Of a DNA stretch of 64,000 nt, positions 55,876 through 64,000 are shown piece by piece (the first letter of the stretch is position 1; each line of letters starts with the position of its first letter). The notes under the pieces were generated by a model. The model was not told the origin of the DNA. It was given only the letters and a program-made list of their open reading frames with translations, and searched no databases. This DNA comes from Flavobacterium daejeonense DSM 17708 (GTDB taxonomy: Bacteria; Bacteroidota; Bacteroidia; Flavobacteriales; Flavobacteriaceae): the NCBI RefSeq assembly GCF_000425425.1, contig NZ_AUDK01000015.1:1-64000 (forward strand), given 5' to 3'. The translations under genes were made by a program, and so were the position numbers.

Positions 55876-56355
55876 TTAAATGGTTAGGTCATTTTCATTT
55901 TTCATATCGATAGCGTTTTGCAGCACTTTTTCAAGCACCGCCACCGCAGTTGCCACGGCAATCCCAATAAAAATAAGAATTATACACATAGCCAGAAATC
56001 CCGCAGGATCATCATCGGGATGATGAAAAATCCTGATATAAATTCCGGCTCCAGCTATCAAAACACATAAGATAATGGCGCAAAATTTTATGCTTTTTAA
56101 AGCTTTCACCGTGTTTGTGGTAAATAATTCATTTTTTCGTATAAAGCCTAAAATTTGAAAAGCTTTGTACAAAGCCACAAAAAACGCAATGGATGAAGCA
56201 TAAGCATAAAGGATAAGCGGGTCAGCATAAATGTGGAACAGGTCTAAGTTTTGGGCTCTGCCTTCGGTCATTGGAAAGCGAATCAAAATGATTAATGCAA
56301 TTAAGCCAATAAGCAGTACAACTGTTTGGAGGAATACTATTGAAATGCGTTTCAT
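55876..56355 (-). CDS. DUF2975 membrane protein
   Basis: A membrane protein with four hydrophobic segments and no catalytic motif. The frame is open to 56415, but I prefer the ATG at 56353-56355. The resulting start MKRISIVFLQTVVLLIG is typical of the family, and the extra 20 residues of the longer form are not. Family members occur next to small HTH regulators, as here. Function unknown; signal relay to the HTH protein is a guess. Confidence 0.8.
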   Translation of the reverse strand: MKRISIVFLQTVVLLIGLIALIILIRFPMTEGRAQNLDLFHIYADPLILYAYASSIAFFVALYKAFQILGFIRKNELFTTNTVKALKSIKFCAIILCVLIAGAGIYIRIFHHPDDDPAGFLAMCIILIFIGIAVATAVAVLEKVLQNAIDMKNENDLTI

Positions 56356-56441
56356 AAAGGATAGGATAAAAGTGAAACAATAGTTCAAAAGTACTAAATA
56401 TTTATTGATATTCAATAAAAATTTATTATTGTTCGTTGTTT

Positions 56442-57122
56442 TTATTGTTTGATTACAATTTTATCTATTTCCCAAGAAGATCTAAGACACTGCTGAATTC
56501 CAATAGAATTACCAGCAGTTATTTTGATTTTTTTGGATAATACTTTAATGTCGTTAATTTTAATTGTGCAGTAATTACCCTTTTGGATAATTTCATATTT
56601 GTTAAATTCATTGGCTTTTACTGGATAATAAACTGTTTTGTCTCTGTCCTTTTTTTGAACAGAAAATTGATTAGAAGGAGTAATATTATTTAGAGCTAAT
56701 TTTTTTTCAAACAAATAAGACCAGCCTTTGTCAAAATAATTGAGACGGATCAAGCCAGAGTTTCCAAAATCAATTTGATAAAGTCTCTTTTGATTACTAT
56801 TTAAATCACCCCATTGAAAATCAATATGATTAACAACATCTTCACATTTAATAATTTTTGCCATAAATTGTATTGAAAAATCCTTAGAGGTATCAAAATT
56901 CTTTATTTCTTTTTTATACCAAAGACATCCATTGTTAATACGGTTTAGAGAAAATTTCTCAACATGTAATTTACCTTCTGCGATATTGACCAAAAACTCT
57001 TTGTTATCTTTATACAGTTCCCAATTATTATCATTGTTATTGAAGTCTTCACTGAAAATAGTTTTACAGGAAAAGAGAGAAGTTAATAATACAAAACAAG
57101 CAACTATTATTTTGATTTTCAT
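56442..57122 (-). CDS. Lipoprotein of unknown function, LamG/DUF1080-like
   Basis: A 226-residue precursor with a lipoprotein signal and Cys at 19 (SLFSCK). The body shows a beta-sandwich pattern (DFNNNDNNWEL, SIQFMAKI, EFNKYEIIQKGNYCTIKINDIKV and a closing EIDKIVIKQ) like concanavalin-type or DUF1080 domains. No catalytic motif is recognised. It lies 49 bases downstream of the GH2 gene and may belong to the same carbohydrate locus. Confidence 0.7.
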   Translation of the reverse strand: MKIKIIVACFVLLTSLFSCKTIFSEDFNNNDNNWELYKDNKEFLVNIAEGKLHVEKFSLNRINNGCLWYKKEIKNFDTSKDFSIQFMAKIIKCEDVVNHIDFQWGDLNSNQKRLYQIDFGNSGLIRLNYFDKGWSYLFEKKLALNNITPSNQFSVQKKDRDKTVYYPVKANEFNKYEIIQKGNYCTIKINDIKVLSKKIKITAGNSIGIQQCLRSSWEIDKIVIKQ

Positions 57123-57171
57123 AAGAGTTTTTTGATTTATAAATTAATTTTTTAGAAGTTATTTTGAAAAT

Positions 57172-59625
57172 TTACTTCACCTCCAATGGTAATTTCCCGG
57201 ATTTAACCCCTTTAGCTTTAGCTTCAAAAGTCAGTTTTCCGTTTTTTTCACCCGCTTGTACAATGGCGGTTAACTGTCCGTTGAACAAGTGCATTTTTGG
57301 CAAATGAAACAAATCCAGACAAGTAGGATCCCCATTGGCAGCGGCTCTGTAATTTCCTGCTCCGGCTGCTGTGAATTGAACCAAATCTTGTGCATTTGGA
57401 CACAAATTACCGTCTTTGTCTACCATTCTTACAGTGATGTAAACTAAATCGCTACCATTGGCCTGCATTTCGGTTCTGTCCGGAATCAATTCGATATGGT
57501 GTGGTTTTCCGGCGGTGCGGATAATTTTTTCAGTTTTTTTAGTACCATTGGCATCATAAGCAACGACTTTTATCTCGCCCGGTTCGTATTTGACATCCAT
57601 CCACATCAATCGGTAACGGTTTTCGATGGAGACATTGTTTTTAGTTTGTTTGCCGTAACTTTTTCCGTTTACAAACAATTCAGCCGTTGGATAATTGGTA
57701 TATGCAAAAACAGGAACAATCTGACCTTCCTTGTCTTCCCAGTTCCAATGCGGCAAAATATGCAGGGTTTCGGCATTTTTATTCCAAATGCTGCGGTACA
57801 AATAGTAACGGTCTTTAGGAATGCTTGCCAAATCGATAATTCCAAACATCGAACTGTGATTAGGCCAGGAATTGATACTATACGGACTTGGTTCGCCCAA
57901 ATAATCAAATCCGGTCCAGACAAATTGCCCTAAAGTCCATTCTTTATCATCGGACATGGCAAAATCTAAATCCGGCAGATTAGACCAGGAACAGGCTTCA
58001 AAATCATAAGAAGAGGATTGATGATCCTCATATTTAGCATCCAGTTTTTTTTCAACCGGAAATTTATAAATCCCACGCGAACTAACCGTTGAAGTAGTTT
58101 CGGAACCTAAAAGCATGTTTTGGGATAATTTGGCATAACCTTCTTCATAACGGTTTACACGATAGTTAAATCCCGGAATATCAATCATATTAGCAAATCC
58201 GTTTTCCAGTACGCAGCTCACCTGATCCATACCGCAGGTTACCAATCTTGTTGGGTCTTCGCGGTGGCAGATGTCCTGTAAAAACTTCGCCACCTTGTAA
58301 CCGTCAGCACTGCATTGGGTAGGTACTTCATTTCCAATGCTCCATAAAACTACCGATGCATTATTGCGGTACTGATGCAACATATTAATCATATCTTTCT
58401 CTGCCCATTCGTCAAAAAAGCGGTGGTAGCCGTTTTTGCATTTGGCCTTATCCCATTCGTCAAAAGGTTCAATCATCATCATAAAACCCATTTCGTCACA
58501 CAAAGCAACTAATTCAGGCGCCGGCATGTTGTGCGCCGTACGAATGGCATCGCAACCCATATTTTTTAACAAAGTAAATTGACGGCGCAAAGCAGCCACA
58601 TTGATTGCTGCTCCTAATGGTCCTAAATCATGGTGGTTACACACGCCCTGAAATTTACGCAGTTTTCCGTTGAGGAAAAAACCTTTATCGGCAATAAACT
58701 TAATATCACGGATGCCAAAACGGGTCGTATAAGTATCTACTAATTGGTCTTTTAAAAACACTTTAGAAACAGCATTGTATAAAATTGGTGTTTCCGGAGA
58801 CCATAAAGCTGGATTGTTTACGGTGAAATTTTGAACAAATGGTTCGCCATGATTCATTTTGCGGGTATCATTTTTAGTGGCAATCACTTTTCCGCTTTTA
58901 TCCAGAATGTTGGTTTCAATTCTGATTTCGGTTTTATTAGGAACATTTTCTAATTTGGTTTCTAATCGAACCGATGCATAATCTTTAGCCACATAAGGAG
59001 TGGTGATATAAGTTCCCCAAACCGGCACGTGAACGGGGTTTGTGATGACCAAATGCACATTGCGGTACAATCCGGCTCCCGGATACCAGCGGGATGATTG
59101 TTCTTTGTTTTCTAAGCGAACAGCAAGCAGGTTTTTTTGTCCGTCGGTAGTCAATAAATCGGTAACATCTACATGAAAAGAGTTGTACCCATAAGGCCAA
59201 AAAGTAGCCTCTTTGCCATTCACCGAAACACGGGCTTCGCTCATGGCTCCATCAAAAATCAGACTAATGCGTTGTCCTTTTTGATAATCAGGAACATTAA
59301 ATGAAGTTCTGTACCAACCCACACCCATATAAGGCAATCCGCCGGTTCTTCCGGTTTGACGTTTGGCTTCTTTTTCTAAGTTTTGGGTAATGGCCACTTT
59401 TTGAACATCATTATTTTCGTCAAATGGACCGTAAATAGCCCAATCGTGTGGGATAGTGATTTTTTGCCATTTTTTATCGTTAAAGCCAATTTGACTGGCT
59501 TCTTTAAAATCACCTTTGGAAAATAACCAGTTTTTATTTAGTAAAATGGATTTTCGGACTTCTTGAGCCTGAATAGAAGTGATGCTTAGAATAGTTAAGA
59601 AAAGGAATAGTTTTTTATAGTTCAT
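57172..59625 (-). CDS. Secreted glycoside hydrolase family 2 (beta-galactosidase-like)
   Basis: An 817-residue precursor with a signal peptide (1-20). The sugar-binding N-terminal domain (about 25-200) has IPHDWAIYGPFDE and GVGWYRTSF. An Ig-like domain and a TIM barrel follow. The acid/base Glu is near 432 in WSIGNEVP and the nucleophile Glu near 508 in LGSETTSTVSSRG. A DUF4982-like and a C-terminal Ig-like domain complete it. It probably acts in the periplasm on galactosyl or related oligosaccharides. Confidence 0.9.
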   Translation of the reverse strand: MNYKKLFLFLTILSITSIQAQEVRKSILLNKNWLFSKGDFKEASQIGFNDKKWQKITIPHDWAIYGPFDENNDVQKVAITQNLEKEAKRQTGRTGGLPYMGVGWYRTSFNVPDYQKGQRISLIFDGAMSEARVSVNGKEATFWPYGYNSFHVDVTDLLTTDGQKNLLAVRLENKEQSSRWYPGAGLYRNVHLVITNPVHVPVWGTYITTPYVAKDYASVRLETKLENVPNKTEIRIETNILDKSGKVIATKNDTRKMNHGEPFVQNFTVNNPALWSPETPILYNAVSKVFLKDQLVDTYTTRFGIRDIKFIADKGFFLNGKLRKFQGVCNHHDLGPLGAAINVAALRRQFTLLKNMGCDAIRTAHNMPAPELVALCDEMGFMMMIEPFDEWDKAKCKNGYHRFFDEWAEKDMINMLHQYRNNASVVLWSIGNEVPTQCSADGYKVAKFLQDICHREDPTRLVTCGMDQVSCVLENGFANMIDIPGFNYRVNRYEEGYAKLSQNMLLGSETTSTVSSRGIYKFPVEKKLDAKYEDHQSSSYDFEACSWSNLPDLDFAMSDDKEWTLGQFVWTGFDYLGEPSPYSINSWPNHSSMFGIIDLASIPKDRYYLYRSIWNKNAETLHILPHWNWEDKEGQIVPVFAYTNYPTAELFVNGKSYGKQTKNNVSIENRYRLMWMDVKYEPGEIKVVAYDANGTKKTEKIIRTAGKPHHIELIPDRTEMQANGSDLVYITVRMVDKDGNLCPNAQDLVQFTAAGAGNYRAAANGDPTCLDLFHLPKMHLFNGQLTAIVQAGEKNGKLTFEAKAKGVKSGKLPLEVK

Positions 59626-59708
59626 TTTTGGGTGTTAATTTAGATTTCTAAAAACGCGCTGCAAAATAGAAAAATGATTTAGCTTGAGTATCCTGTATTT
59701 TTTCGCGT

Positions 59709-60161
59709 TTAGGCTCTTTTGTAAAAAATATAATCGGAATTTAGCGGTGCTATGTTATGAGATTTTAAATCAGTTGCTATTTGAGCACGATGATAGGTAG
59801 CATGATTAATCACATGAAAAAGAATATCCTGAACCGAATTAGTAAAGGAAATTCCTTTAGAGTTTTGATAATTTATTTTTTGGCTTAAATAAATGGTTTC
59901 CAGAATGTGGAGACTTTCGCTGTAATTAGTTTCATTGATTTTTTTCAGATTTTCTAATGGACGTATTTCCCAAACTTCAATATCCGGTTTTTGGTTTAAA
60001 ATTCGGGCATTCCAAATTTCCTGAGCGTTAATTAAATGATTGAGTAACTGAATGGATTTTTCGGGAATGTTTTTCTGTTCTTTTTCAAATAATTGAATAA
60101 GTTGCTGATTGCAATGATAGTTGTATTCGAAAGTGCCTTTGAAAAAAATGTTGGTTTCCAT
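59709..60161 (-). CDS. DinB family protein
   Basis: A 150-residue four-helix bundle of the DinB/YfiT family. The three metal-ligand His are likely in the N-terminal YNYHCNQQLI region, in LLNHLINAQEIWNARIL, and in LFHVINHATYHRAQIA. Members include thiol-dependent transferases; the natural substrate here is unknown. A possible -7 element (CAAAGTTA on the plus strand, 60196-60203) lies about 35 bases upstream. Confidence 0.83.
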   Translation of the reverse strand: METNIFFKGTFEYNYHCNQQLIQLFEKEQKNIPEKSIQLLNHLINAQEIWNARILNQKPDIEVWEIRPLENLKKINETNYSESLHILETIYLSQKINYQNSKGISFTNSVQDILFHVINHATYHRAQIATDLKSHNIAPLNSDYIFYKRA

Positions 60162-60213
60162 TTTTATTAGATGCTACGTTATTTTTAAGTAACAACAAAG
60201 TTATTTGTTTTTA

Positions 60214-60245
60214 TTTGCATTTTTATTTAAAAAAAAATACTTTTG
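60214..60245 (+). promoter_or_regulatory. Promoter upstream of the SulP gene
   Basis: TTTG at 60214-60217, 20 bases, then TACTTTTG at 60238-60245. This matches both elements of the Bacteroidota consensus. It implies a leader of about 275 bases before the SulP start codon. Confidence 0.6.
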
Positions 60246-60255
60246 CAGCATATTT

Positions 60256-60297
60256 ATGAAAAATACTACTTATTATATCGCCGTTACTCCGCCTTGA
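60256..60297 (+). CDS. Possible leader peptide MKNTTYYIAVTPP
   Basis: A 13-residue ORF about 10 bases after the predicted -7 element. It ends in Thr-Pro-Pro-stop, a context expected to slow ribosomes at termination. The last codons overlap the 5' arm of a hairpin (CCTTGATTTT with AAAATCGAAGG, one bulge). No Shine-Dalgarno sequence is visible, which is normal here. It could also be a chance ORF. Confidence 0.4.
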   Translation: MKNTTYYIAVTPP

Positions 60298-60528
60298 TTT
60301 TTAATCTTTAAAATCGAAGGGCATTCCTAAAAAAGAGCATTCAATTTTTGAAGGCAATTTTGTTATACACAATAATTTCATTTGTTGTTCAACAGCGATA
60401 TATTTTTCATGTTTTTACTTTCTTTCGATTTTTGTATTCACACTAAGGATAATTCCTAAACCATTTTATTAATTTTTTTCGATATGATTTCAATAATTGA
60501 AATGATATCACAAACTCAATTTTTTTTT

Positions 60529-62058
60529 ATGAAAAAAGTATTTAATTTATTTGATTTATCTCAGAAAGTAAATTATAAAACCGAAATTTTAGCTGGTCTT
60601 ACAGTCGCCATGACGATGATTCCGGAGTCGCTTTCTTTTGCTATTTTGGCTGGTTTTCCACCTTTAGTAGGTTTGTATGCGGCTTTTATTATGGGATTGG
60701 TTACGGCTATTTTTGGCGGACGTCCCGGATTGGTGTCGGGTGGAGCAGGAGCTACGGTAATTGTGCTGATTGCTCTGATGAAATCGCATGGATTGGATTA
60801 TGTATTTGCTGCGGTAGCTTTAGCGGGAGTCATTCAGATTTTGATTGGTGTGTTTAAATGGGGCAAGTTTATTCGTTTGGTTCCACAACCAGTGATGTTT
60901 GGTTTTGTGAATGGTTTGGCTGTAATCATTTTTATGTCTCAGATAGAGCAGTTTAAAAAAGTGGTTAACGGGGAGAGTACCTGGCTTACAGGGGCACCGT
61001 TGATGATTATGGCGGGCTTAGTTGCTTTGACTATTGCTATTGTAATGGTTTTTCCTAAAATAACAAAGGCAGTTCCTGCTTCGTTGGTTGCTATTATTGT
61101 GGTCTTTGGATTGGTTTTAGGATTGGGAATCGAAACCAAAACGGTAGCCGATATTGCATCGGTAAGTGGTGGATTTCCACCTTTTCATATTCCGAATATT
61201 CCTTTAGATTTAGAAACTTTACAATTGATTTTTCCTTATGGTCTGATTATGGCTTGCGTAGGATTGACCGAAGGTTTACTGACTTTGAATTTGGTAGATG
61301 AAATTACCGGAACAAAAGGAAATGGAAACCGCGAATGTGTGGCTCAGGGAAGTGCTAATATCTTGAACGGATTTTTCTTTGGAATGGGAGGTTGTCCAAT
61401 GATTGCACAAACTTTAGTGAATTTGTCTGCCGGTTCCAGAGCGCGTTTATCCGGAATTGTAGCTGCTTTAACAATCCTTTGTATTGTGTTATTTGGCGCT
61501 CCGGTGATTGAAAAATTGCCTATGGCGGCTTTAGTGGGCGTGATGTTTATGGTAGCCATTGGTACTTTTGAATGGATTAGTTTGAGAATCATTAACAAAA
61601 TGCCTAAACAGGATATTTTTGTTGGTGTTCTGGTAGCAATAGTTACTATTTTACTGCACAATCTGGCTTTGGCTGTTTTGATAGGGGTGATTATTTCGGC
61701 CTTAGTTTTTGCCTGGGAAAGTGCCAAACGCATCAGAGCCAGAAAATATACAGACGAAAAAGGAGTGAAGCATTATGAAATTTACGGCCCGTTATTTTTT
61801 GCTTCTACGACAGCATTTGCCGAAAAATTTGATGTTTTGAATGATCCAAACGAAGTAATTATTGATTTTAAAGAAAGTAAAATTGCCGACATGAGTGCTA
61901 TTGATGCCGTTCATAAAATTACGGAGCGCTATGCTAAGATTGGGAAAACCGTGCATTTACGTCATTTAAGCGATGATTGCCGCGTATTGCTTGAAAATGC
62001 CGAGGGAATCATTGAGGTAAATATTTTGGAAGACCCAACTTATAAAGTAGTACCTTAA
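60529..62058 (+). CDS. SulP family anion transporter with STAS domain
   Basis: A sulfate/bicarbonate-type permease with about 11-12 membrane helices and a C-terminal STAS domain (about 430-505, EVIIDFKESKIADMSAIDAV). The N-terminal block AGLTVAMTMIPESLSFAILAGFPPLVGLYAAF and SGGAGATVIVL are SulP signatures. The frame is open from 60484, but the ATG at 60529 gives the usual start MKKVFNLFDLSQ, so 509 residues. The substrate may be sulfate, bicarbonate or another anion. Confidence 0.9.
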   Translation: MKKVFNLFDLSQKVNYKTEILAGLTVAMTMIPESLSFAILAGFPPLVGLYAAFIMGLVTAIFGGRPGLVSGGAGATVIVLIALMKSHGLDYVFAAVALAGVIQILIGVFKWGKFIRLVPQPVMFGFVNGLAVIIFMSQIEQFKKVVNGESTWLTGAPLMIMAGLVALTIAIVMVFPKITKAVPASLVAIIVVFGLVLGLGIETKTVADIASVSGGFPPFHIPNIPLDLETLQLIFPYGLIMACVGLTEGLLTLNLVDEITGTKGNGNRECVAQGSANILNGFFFGMGGCPMIAQTLVNLSAGSRARLSGIVAALTILCIVLFGAPVIEKLPMAALVGVMFMVAIGTFEWISLRIINKMPKQDIFVGVLVAIVTILLHNLALAVLIGVIISALVFAWESAKRIRARKYTDEKGVKHYEIYGPLFFASTTAFAEKFDVLNDPNEVIIDFKESKIADMSAIDAVHKITERYAKIGKTVHLRHLSDDCRVLLENAEGIIEVNILEDPTYKVVP

Positions 62059-62087
62059 AATAAAGGTTGCTTAAATTCTTTTTTTTT

Positions 62088-62153
62088 GCCACAGATTTTA
62101 CAGATTAAAACAGATTTATTTAAGTAATCTTTGAAATCTATATAATCTGTGGC
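62088..62153. repeat. CCACAGATT-type inverted repeat between convergent genes
   Basis: GCCACAGATTTTACAGATT at one end and AATCTGTGGC at the other, related to 43469-43526. T-runs flank both sides, so it may serve as a bidirectional terminator for the SulP and DUF6807 genes. Confidence 0.7.
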
Positions 62154-62175
62154 TTTTTTAATAAATAGTTCAACG

Positions 62176-63120
62176 TTATTTATTTTTATAATCCTGATAA
62201 ATTTGATTAATCGGAACACTGTCAGCAGTACCATCGTGAACAATTAAACGGTATTTTAAGACCGTAGGTTTTTTGTCAGATATCGGAACGGCTGTTGCTC
62301 CCGGATAAGGATACACGGCGTTTTGCATGCTTTTTTTGACGCGTAAAATCCAGGGATTTGGAAAGCCGGGATTTTGTGGATTGCATAAAATTGTCAATCC
62401 TGCCAATTGCTTATTTTTTCCAATAGAACCCGAAATATCCATCCATTCACTGGCAGGAATGGCTAGGTTGGTCGGGATGATTTTTCCTGTTGGAGCTGTA
62501 AAGACAACGTCTTCGTTCAGTTTGATTCTTGGTGAAAAACCACCATAACCTTTTTCATCTTCCGAGCCGCCAATTCGCATGTTAGGCTCTAAAGCCAATA
62601 AACTAATTTCAATATCAATCAGGCGATAGTGGTCTTGTTTTGGATGCACTCTGATAAGTGTTGTTTCTTTAACAAAGGGTTTTTCTTTACCACTTGTTGT
62701 TTTCCATAAAGGCGATTTCCAATGAACTATAGTTTGTATGGCTTTATTGTGGTCTTTTTGTTTTTTCTTTTTTACCGAAGCCACTTTCCAATTAAAATTT
62801 TCAATTTCCCAGCCGTCGCCTATTCGTTTGTTGCCAATATATAATTGGTGCCACGCCCAGAAAATTCCCCGATGATGCAGGTGATCGGCAGGAAAATCTT
62901 CACTTAAAACACTACCGTCTAAATTGTATAAGGGATGAATATAATTGGAACGAATATATTTTCCGTTCAATGATTTTTCGGCAGCCTGATAAGTCAAAAC
63001 AGAGTCTTTACCTTCGGTAAAATAACTTTGCTTTTTTTCAATTTTTAAATGAATCTGGCTAAAAGCAATTTGTCCGGCTAATAATACTAAGCCTATGATG
63101 AAATGTTTAATTGCGAGCAT
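62176..63120 (-). CDS. Secreted DUF6807 / PmoA-like protein
   Basis: A 314-residue precursor with a signal peptide (about 1-21). Family blocks of the DUF6807 (PmoA) group are YIRSNYIHPLYNLDGSVLSEDFP, DHLHHRGIFWAWHQLY, GEIENFNWK-like sequence and LTILCNPQNPGFPNPWILR. Such proteins occur in Bacteroidota sugar loci; the name PmoA is historic and does not imply methane oxidation. The clustered His (DHLHHRG) suggest metal binding. It is the last gene of a run with the SRPBCC gene, which overlaps it by one base. Confidence 0.82.
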   Translation of the reverse strand: MLAIKHFIIGLVLLAGQIAFSQIHLKIEKKQSYFTEGKDSVLTYQAAEKSLNGKYIRSNYIHPLYNLDGSVLSEDFPADHLHHRGIFWAWHQLYIGNKRIGDGWEIENFNWKVASVKKKKQKDHNKAIQTIVHWKSPLWKTTSGKEKPFVKETTLIRVHPKQDHYRLIDIEISLLALEPNMRIGGSEDEKGYGGFSPRIKLNEDVVFTAPTGKIIPTNLAIPASEWMDISGSIGKNKQLAGLTILCNPQNPGFPNPWILRVKKSMQNAVYPYPGATAVPISDKKPTVLKYRLIVHDGTADSVPINQIYQDYKNK

Positions 63121-63623
63121 TATTTGGTGATTTGTTCTAAATATTCGTCCAAATTTCCCAGAGCCATCGTGAATCCTTCTTTGAATCCCATAGCGATGAT
63201 TTGTTCTAAATCGGCCAGTTTTTCATATTGAGCAACGATGTTTACAGTAGTGGTTTCACCATTATCCGTAAAGGTATTGGTCCATATAGTACGGGGAAAA
63301 TCGGTGTTAATTGTACCGTTTTCGTCGCAAAAAGCATCTAAACCGGAGAAATTTTTTAAAAGTTCAATTTTTTGATAATCGTTTCTGCACCAGTGAATTA
63401 TTCCTTCCGGACTTACCATGCCATAAAACCAGGAGCCTCCTTCTCTAAAATCCATTGATTTTGTTTTGGTTTGATAAGGTTTTGGAGCCCACCATAAGTC
63501 TAAAATTTCTGGTTTAGTCCAGGCATCCCAAACTAAGGGAAGTTGGGCTGCAAATTCTCTTTTTACGTTTACCGTGTTGTTTTCTTTGTTGACGATAAAG
63601 TCAAATTGTAGGTTCGTTTTCAT
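63120..63623 (-). CDS. SRPBCC (AHSA1/START-like) domain protein
   Basis: A 167-residue lipid- or ligand-binding fold protein of the AHSA1 group. [28 protein letters not shown] near the start and [17 protein letters not shown] near the end are typical. It overlaps the upstream ArsR gene by 23 bases. ArsR-SRPBCC pairs are common, with the regulator probably controlling both. Ligand unknown. Confidence 0.88.
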   Translation of the reverse strand: MKTNLQFDFIVNKENNTVNVKREFAAQLPLVWDAWTKPEILDLWWAPKPYQTKTKSMDFREGGSWFYGMVSPEGIIHWCRNDYQKIELLKNFSGLDAFCDENGTINTDFPRTIWTNTFTDNGETTTVNIVAQYEKLADLEQIIAMGFKEGFTMALGNLDEYLEQITK

Positions 63624-63939
63624 CTGTTTTATTTTTAAGGTTTGCTAATACGTTATCTAATTCATTAAATCGGTTTTCCCAAATGGCTTTAAACTGGGTA
63701 AGCCATTGGTCAATTTCTTTCATTTTTTCAAGTTCTAGCTGGTAATAAATTTCCCTTCCTTTTTGCTCTTGTTTTAAAAGTTCGCATTCTGTTAGGATTC
63801 TCAAATGTTTTGAAATGGCTTGTCGGCTGGTTTCAAAATGTTCGGCAATAGCGTTAGGTGTCATGGCTTGAATAGCAATGAGTCCTATTATAGCTCGGCG
63901 GGTGGGATCGGCAATGGCCTGAAAAATATCTCTTCTCAT
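63601..63939 (-). CDS. ArsR-family winged-helix regulator
   Basis: A 112-residue winged HTH protein. [40 protein letters not shown] in pieces is the HTH, followed by the wing [10 protein letters not shown]. No metal-binding Cys cluster is seen, as in the SdpR-like branch. It is the first gene of the pair with the SRPBCC protein and may repress the pair. The 61 bases to the window edge hold part of its promoter. Confidence 0.9.
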   Translation of the reverse strand: MRRDIFQAIADPTRRAIIGLIAIQAMTPNAIAEHFETSRQAISKHLRILTECELLKQEQKGREIYYQLELEKMKEIDQWLTQFKAIWENRFNELDNVLANLKNKTDENEPTI

Positions 63940-64000
63940 TTGGATTTAAATTAATGAAACCAATCGGTTGTTAATTTAATCGCAATTAATTGGTTGCGCA

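Larger units (their letters stand above)
60162..60528. other. Divergent region with SulP promoter and long leader
   Basis: This 367-base region holds the promoter (60214-60245), a short leader ORF (60256-60297) and an imperfect hairpin (60292-60320) that overlaps the end of that ORF. The remaining 200 bases have no clear feature. Confidence 0.5.

Noticed and set aside
57496..57933. A 145-residue plus-strand ORF inside the GH2 gene
   Set aside because: It is antisense to the well-supported GH2 domains and has no signal, motif or start context of its own.

Overview
This window looks like a chromosomal segment of a Bacteroidota species, most likely a Flavobacterium or close relative. It is A/T-rich, has long Bacteroidota-type SecA, SusC/SusD, a RagB lipoprotein signal, TTTG/TAnnTTTG-type promoters, almost no Shine-Dalgarno sequences, and a housekeeping set (pabB, tilS, comM/yifB, panB, secA, amt) typical of that family. 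No rRNA or tRNA gene, CRISPR array or prophage was recognised.

Layout. 1-360 is the 3' end of an IS3-family insertion sequence. 385-3775 carries a DoxX-like gene, pabB and tilS. 3783-11226 is a mosaic insertion zone between the convergent genes tilS and comM. It holds a REP-associated tyrosine transposase between 40-bp inverted repeats, a 3' remnant of a second tilS allele, a 96-bp remnant of the comM 3' end, and then a four-gene island. The island encodes a multi-HTH DNA-binding protein, a small Dnd-associated-type protein, a DndD/Rad50-like ATPase and a DndE-HerA fusion. It lies between perfect 104-bp direct repeats and has no recombinase, DndC or DndB. It is the best candidate for an under-described (probably anti-phage or DNA-processing) system.

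11131-20861 holds comM, then a five-gene operon (sodium symporter, GNAT, M20 amidohydrolase, Alr-type racemase, Orr-type racemase), amt with a clear promoter and terminator, and a zinc metallopeptidase. 20885-33370 holds a very large hybrid histidine kinase, a membrane protein, RluA, a GT2 glycosyltransferase, panB, a CE7-like esterase, a GH28 pectinase, an APC permease and a short soluble histidine kinase. 33371-37297 is an accessory stretch: a G/C-rich structured element, a uracil-DNA glycosylase-family gene and four small single-gene units (flavin reductase, isochorismatase, two GNATs). 37298-43473 is mostly core: secA, a DUF2795 gene, PduO-type adenosyltransferase, a LolD-like ATPase and a methyltransferase.

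43570-59625 is a carbohydrate region: DUF1080 protein, cupin, SusD, SusC, then an operon of RuBisCO-like protein, DUF1537 acid-sugar kinase, Asp/Glu racemase-family protein and BASS transporter, then HTH/DUF2975, a lipoprotein and a GH2 enzyme. Together with GH28 and the esterase this suggests use of pectin and related plant polysaccharides, including an acid sugar such as an apionate derivative; that is inference. 59709-63939 holds DinB, a SulP transporter with a possible leader peptide, a DUF6807/PmoA protein, and an ArsR-SRPBCC pair. Several palindromic repeat families are scattered through the window, one inside a coding sequence.
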